A stretch of 63,239 bases of DNA from Hysterium pulicare CBS 123377 (taxonomy: Eukaryota > Ascomycota > Dothideomycetes > Hysteriales > Hysteriaceae). Both the position numbers and the translations under genes were made by a program. The notes under the pieces were generated by a model that searched no databases, was not told the DNA's origin, and saw nothing but the letters and a program-made list of their open reading frames with translations. The stretch is taken from contig AJFK01000840.1 of assembly GCA_000467715.1 (NCBI GenBank), positions 1-63,239 of the forward strand, in the 5' to 3' direction. Positions within the stretch are counted from its first letter, which is position 1. The number at the start of each line of letters is the position of its first letter. Positions 59,095-63,239 of this stretch are shown piece by piece.

Positions 59095-59692
59095 AGCATA
59101 GATCAGGCTCTAGGTCTACTAATGTACTATAGCGTTAAAGGGGCTGTGTATATAGCGATAATGGCGACGCTCATGATGAATCAGTGCTTCGAGGCAACAA
59201 TCCACTAATGATTCCGATAATCAAGTTCTTACAACATCAACGCAATTGCCGCGAAGAAAGATTCCACTAAATATAGGGTGGCGTTGAGAGGTTAGAGCTT
59301 CCAAGTATCTACCTACCTAAGCAAGGAAATACAGGTCACGTGCACAGCCTGTAACTTTTCTTCAGGAAACTCAAGAAGTGGCCTTACTACAGCCTTAATT
59401 ACTTTTATAGCAATTATAGCAAAAACTAACTTAGATTGAGCCGGAAGAAGCATCTTGCTCTTGAGATATGCATCACGTAACAGTCATGTGACTCTAAAAA
59501 TCTTGCTAGGTAGAAATTTACCCCGCTTGTGAGTAACAATCCGTCTCTTCTACAGTACAGGCTGTTGGCCCTTCAAGTATTTTCTACTATAGACATTAGT
59601 AGTTAGCCTAATCAATTGCTACTTCTTCACACCTTGCTGGCCCTGAGGGAAGTAGAGTGACACATTCCAGGTATGTCGCATGCCGTACGTAT
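59095..59692. other. Intergenic, convergent 3' flanks
   Basis: These 598 bp, AT-rich towards the middle, lie between regulator 2 and the third FAD monooxygenase. Nothing recognisable is present. Confidence 0.45.
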
Positions 59693-61271
59693 CTATAGCC
59701 TGGAGGACTCATTCTCTTGCTCCAACACCTCTTCCATGGTCCAATCCATATGCCTATATCCTTCCGGTACGTTCTTTGGGGTGAATTCCCTGTTCGTCTT
59801 CAAACACTCAACAGCATCATCATATGCTTCGTATGCATACGCTTCGGGGTCTCCGCCAAAAAGCCAGTAAGGCTGCTTCATCTCCAAGATCTCCGGATGC
59901 TTCTTCGCGAGAGTCCAATCTGTGCGATGCCAGGCATGACGCAGCTCCCAGCCCATACGCTGGGTTAAACACGTACGCTGATAGCTGAACAGGGACTCGA
60001 ATTAGTTGGTTGCCTTTGCGCAACATAAACCAAACATAAAGTGTCCAAGAAAAGCAGACATACCGAATTTTCTCATACGCCCGCATTCCCATAGGAATAT
60101 CACTCTTCCCCGCTCGGTCAAGAACAGCTCCGATCGAAGCACCATCTTCAATAGCTTGCGCAGCTCCTTGACCTGAACTCGGAAGGTGCGGATGTGCGGA
60201 ATCTCCAAGAAGAGCAATTCGGCCAGTTCTGGAGACCCAATTTGATGCCGGATCTCTCCAAAGCAACTTCCAGTCAATTAATCTGTCAGCTGGAATACCG
60301 TTCATAACGGCGGTCAGTCTTTCGTCCCAGCCACTGACTACTTTCAACATATCCTCCTTTTTCCCCGGAAAGCTCCATGACTCCTCGGCCGTATACGTGT
60401 CCTAAAAGTTTCATATAAGTCTTGCTAAACTCTAAAGTAAAAATTACCCAGCTTGTGGCGCTAGTGTTTAATGAGGCAAGAACTATGTCTTACCTTGTGA
60501 GTGCAAAAGCAAGCTATATATTGCATTCTGATGTTCGTCATGACTAGAGCATGCACGTCGTGGCCAATCCACGCCCAATAGAGATCTTCCTTTGCGTTAA
60601 CTAACTCGTCGAGAACGGGGTTACCCTTCAATGTTTCAACAGGAAACCAGGAACGATAAGCTGCAAATCCGCTCGATCTAGGACTGTCGGGTTTGCCTGT
60701 GATTATTTTTCTTGCCTTACTATGGACACCATCAGCTGCTATGACGGCATCGGCCAGTATTTTTGCACCTCCAACGTAGATCCCAGCATAGTCTTCATCC
60801 TCAAAATAATCTGTAACCCGAATTCCGAAGTGAAACTCAACACCAATGGCTACCGCGTACTCATAAATCGCTAGGTGGGCCTTTCCGCGGCTCGGATACA
60901 GGGTAGGATAGCCATCAAACTCAAGGGGAAGTCCTTGAGTCATCAGCAAATCACCCCGCTGGTCCAGCAAATGGAGGACTTCTGGCCTCGCAGAATCCTC
61001 TGCTACTTTCTCCAGAACATTGCCCCACTTGGATAGCACCTTTGTTGCATTTGATGCGATCTGAATCGTATCCCCTGGGATCAACAGGTGTCAGAGAAAG
61101 CTGGCCATTTGAGCACCTACAATAACAGGTGTACTTGCCTTGCTCAGTAAGCTTTTTGGTGCTCTCAAAGACCTTGACTGACGCGCCCTTTCTCCTCAAT
61201 TCTATGGCAGCTGTCAGGCCGCCAAACCCTGCGCCAACAACTATGATGCTAACATTCTCTAGATTAGTCAT
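59693..61271 (-). CDS. FAD-dependent monooxygenase 3 (sub-cluster B)
   Basis: Exons 61271-61139, 61074-60494, 60401-60064 and 59984-59693 give 447 residues. GAGFGG lies at 13-18, AADGVHSKARK is the DG motif and LLGDSAHPHLPSSGQGAAQA is the GD motif. The C-terminal DWTLAKKHP and WLFGGDPEAYAYEAY stretch shows that it is a paralog of the monooxygenase at 54.9 kb. The first intron (61138-61075) has a GC donor (GCAAGT) with a normal CAG acceptor. This is required to keep the frame, and the equivalent intron of the paralog has a GT donor at the same place in the protein. It is likely an aromatic hydroxylase. It is divergent from the NmrA-like gene. Confidence 0.88.
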
Positions 61272-61602
61272 TCCTGCCGGGTCCGAAGATTCGATGTTCA
61301 GCAGAGAGAATTATGCGAATAACTACAGCCCTGCCGCTGCTGAATTGCTGTAAGGCTACATTCTTGTTGGTATCAACTTTAGCATTCTGAAGTTGTCAGT
61401 CTTCCCGAGAGCGGCGGGCTATTTTCCCACGTGACCGGCTCGACCCCCGAAATTTCGGGCCACGGCAAACGGCGCCGAAAGCCCGCAATCCGCTCCAAAG
61501 CGCCACACGCATTACGCCACACGCATCCAGCTATTCGAGACGTTCGGGGTAATCCATTTGACACTGCGTCTCCGCATTGAGGGTTCTCAACCAGAACCGG
61601 CA
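61272..61602. promoter_or_regulatory. Divergent promoter, FAD monooxygenase 3 / NmrA-like
   Basis: This 331-bp GC-rich shared region holds a perfect 14-bp palindrome, CCCGAAATTTCGGG (61446-61459), and a 12-bp direct repeat CGCCACACGCAT at 61501-61512 and 61515-61526. Both are candidate regulator sites. Confidence 0.55.
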
Positions 61603-62757
61603 ATGCAATCACTCAAGCTTCTCGTCGTCATTGGCGCCACAGGAAGCCAGGGAGGCTCAGTCGTGTCGACCTTCCTCAAGGAGCCAGGATGGCGGATCCG
61701 AGGATTGACTCGCAACGTGGGCAGCAAAAGATCTCAACAGCTCACTGCAAATGGCGTGGAGATGTGCGCTACGGATCTCGACGACGTCGAGTCTTTATTG
61801 CATGCTTTTGAGGGCGCGACTGTCATTTTCGCCGTCACTGACTTCTGGAAACCACTGGATGATGCTGGACTGAGCAAACGACTTCAGCCGGGGAACAAGC
61901 TTAGTCGGACTATGTACGAGTATGAGCTACAGCAAGGCAAGAATATATTCGATATTGCGTCGAAGATTCAGGGACTCGAGCGCTTGATCTTCTCTGGGAT
62001 TGCGGACGTGGCGGAAGCCAGTGGGGGGAAATACAGAAATGTATACCACTCAGACACCAAGACTCACGCAGAGAAATATTGCAGGGAGACTTATCCGGAG
62101 CTTTTCGAGAAGACTAGTATTATCCAGGTCGGATTCTATTTATCAAACTGGCTTGAGAATCCTTCGATGGTTCCCGAGATAGTATGTCACCGCCAGACCA
62201 TTCGTCATACTTGCTCCAATAAATACAGCTTAGAACATGAGTACTGATTAGAATCCAGGAGTCAGACGGGACCGTCAATTTCATAAGCCAATTCGCCCAC
62301 GACACAGCTCTCCCCCTCATCGCAGCCGACGAAGACACCGGTCCACTAACAAAAGCACTATTATCAGAGCCCCCCAAAACGAAACTAATGGCCTACCGCG
62401 CCTGGATGACCATGGGCTCCTTCATCAACGCCTTTGCCGAAACCCTTGGCAAAAAGACCAAATTGACTACGCTACCCATCGACACGTACTTGGATTTGAA
62501 AGGCGGCGAGATGGAACCGGATGTAAGGGAGATGCTGGCCAAGGGCATGGCGTACTTGGATGAGTTTGGAGATACGCTTCGATCGGATGCGGGGATGAGG
62601 CAGCCGGAGGAGGTAAGTTTGTTTGTTCCCTGGAGTTTATGCGTTGAGGATGGTTTTTGTTAATTTGGAAGTTTAGTTGAAGGAGAGAGTTGTTTTGGGG
62701 AAAGTGGAGGATTGGATTCTGAAGAAGGATTGGGCTGGGGTGTTTGGAGAGGCTTGA
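61603..62757 (+). CDS. NmrA-like NAD(P)-binding protein
   Basis: Exons 61603-62181, 62259-62612 and 62677-62757 give 337 residues. The dinucleotide motif GATGSQG lies at 11-17, followed by STFLKEPGWRIRGLTRN. Conserved NmrA-like elements are TDFWKP, KIQGLERLIFSG, YHSDTKTHAEKY and VGFYLSNWLENP. NmrA-type proteins bind NAD or NADP and either act as redox-sensing partners of transcription factors or as reductases; the bikaverin cluster contains one (Bik4). It is divergent from the third monooxygenase, so membership in sub-cluster B is likely. The start at 61603 is chosen because the Rossmann strand begins directly after it. Confidence 0.9.
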
Positions 62758-63239
62758 TTTATGGGATAGGTTGGGGATAGGGGATGAATGGAAAGATGTT
62801 GTTGATGGCGCTGGATAAAATAACTTTGCGTGGAAATGAGAATATAAGATCACCGACAGCAGAAGTGAGAGATATGGTCTACTGCGCTACGTTATTGAAC
62901 CCGACGATGGTCTCATAGAGAATTTTCGTGGGCTATAGGGCGACTCCAACGAAGGTAAGAACACTGGTGCCGGCACTAACAGGCTCCATGTCTGTTCAAA
63001 TGATCAAACTTTACGTGAAAATCATAGTTATTTATCCTATACAACGTGGTAGTAAAAAGTGAGCATGAATGAATTCAAGAGGCTGGACAAAAGCTGATGA
63101 GAATCTATATGTCTAGGTGGGGACTGTGTGTCCTAGGTACCCCAGCTTCCACAAAAATAAAATATGCATCGCAAACCTAAAGAAATAAGAACTAAAAAGC
63201 AACAAAAAGACAAAAACATACAACAGCTGGTATTCGCTG
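62758..63239. other. Right-edge intergenic
   Basis: These 482 bp are AT-rich towards the end. No gene, repeat or terminal sequence is seen. Confidence 0.45.

Noticed and set aside
61139-61271. A premature end of monooxygenase 3 through reading into the first intron
   Set aside because: Using the GC donor at 61138 joins residue 44 directly to the conserved GDTIQIASNATKVL segment, matching the paralog, so the gene is intact.
1-63239. tRNA, rRNA, CRISPR, transposase or terminal inverted repeat
   Set aside because: I looked for T-arm motifs, long direct or inverted repeats and transposase signatures by eye and found none; small RNA genes could still be missed without a covariance search.

Overview
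The window reads as nuclear DNA of a filamentous ascomycete (Pezizomycotina). Genes carry short GT-AG introns, mostly 48-100 bp, and they include fungal hallmarks: Zn2Cys6 regulators, a multicopper oxidase, a GH51 arabinofuranosidase, and a non-reducing polyketide synthase (NR-PKS). A leotiomycete-like fungus is my guess; nothing in the sequence settles the class. I support 25 protein-coding genes and no RNA genes.

Left part (1-12.1 kb), housekeeping and general genes: a mitochondrial membrane protein running off the left edge, a verprolin/WIP actin regulator, a Tma17-like chaperone, a mitochondrial rhomboid protease, a secreted GH51 alpha-L-arabinofuranosidase and a nitroreductase.

Middle part (14.2-43.6 kb), probable polyketide cluster A: an AflR-like Zn2Cys6 regulator, a 14-TM DHA2 efflux pump with a very long N-terminal tail, a laccase, two uncharacterised genes, a 2134-residue NR-PKS (SAT-KS-AT-PT-ACP-ACP-TE), a small EthD-domain protein, an FAD monooxygenase and a LovD-like serine transesterase. 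Upstream of the pump, laccase, PKS, EthD gene and monooxygenase/transesterase pair lie copies of an 11-bp palindrome that fits the published AflR site (TCGSWNNSCGR). With an AflR-like gene in the same window, this suggests one regulon.

Right part (45.6-62.8 kb), probable sub-cluster B: an orphan membrane protein, an alpha/beta hydrolase, a sugar-type MFS transporter, a SnoaL/NTF2-fold protein, an O-methyltransferase-like protein, two paralogous FAD monooxygenases, a second Zn2Cys6 regulator and an NmrA-like NAD(P)-binding protein. Most are arranged as divergent pairs. I see no AflR-type sites in their promoters, so B may answer to its own regulator.

Pathway model (inference): the PKS makes an aromatic polyketide of the naphthopyrone or naphthol type. 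The EthD protein dehydrates or decarboxylates it, FAD monooxygenases oxidise it, the transesterase may add an acyl group, the laccase may couple aromatic units, and the DHA2 pump exports the product. The gene list resembles parts of the aurofusarin, bikaverin and viriditoxin clusters, but as a whole I do not recognise it.
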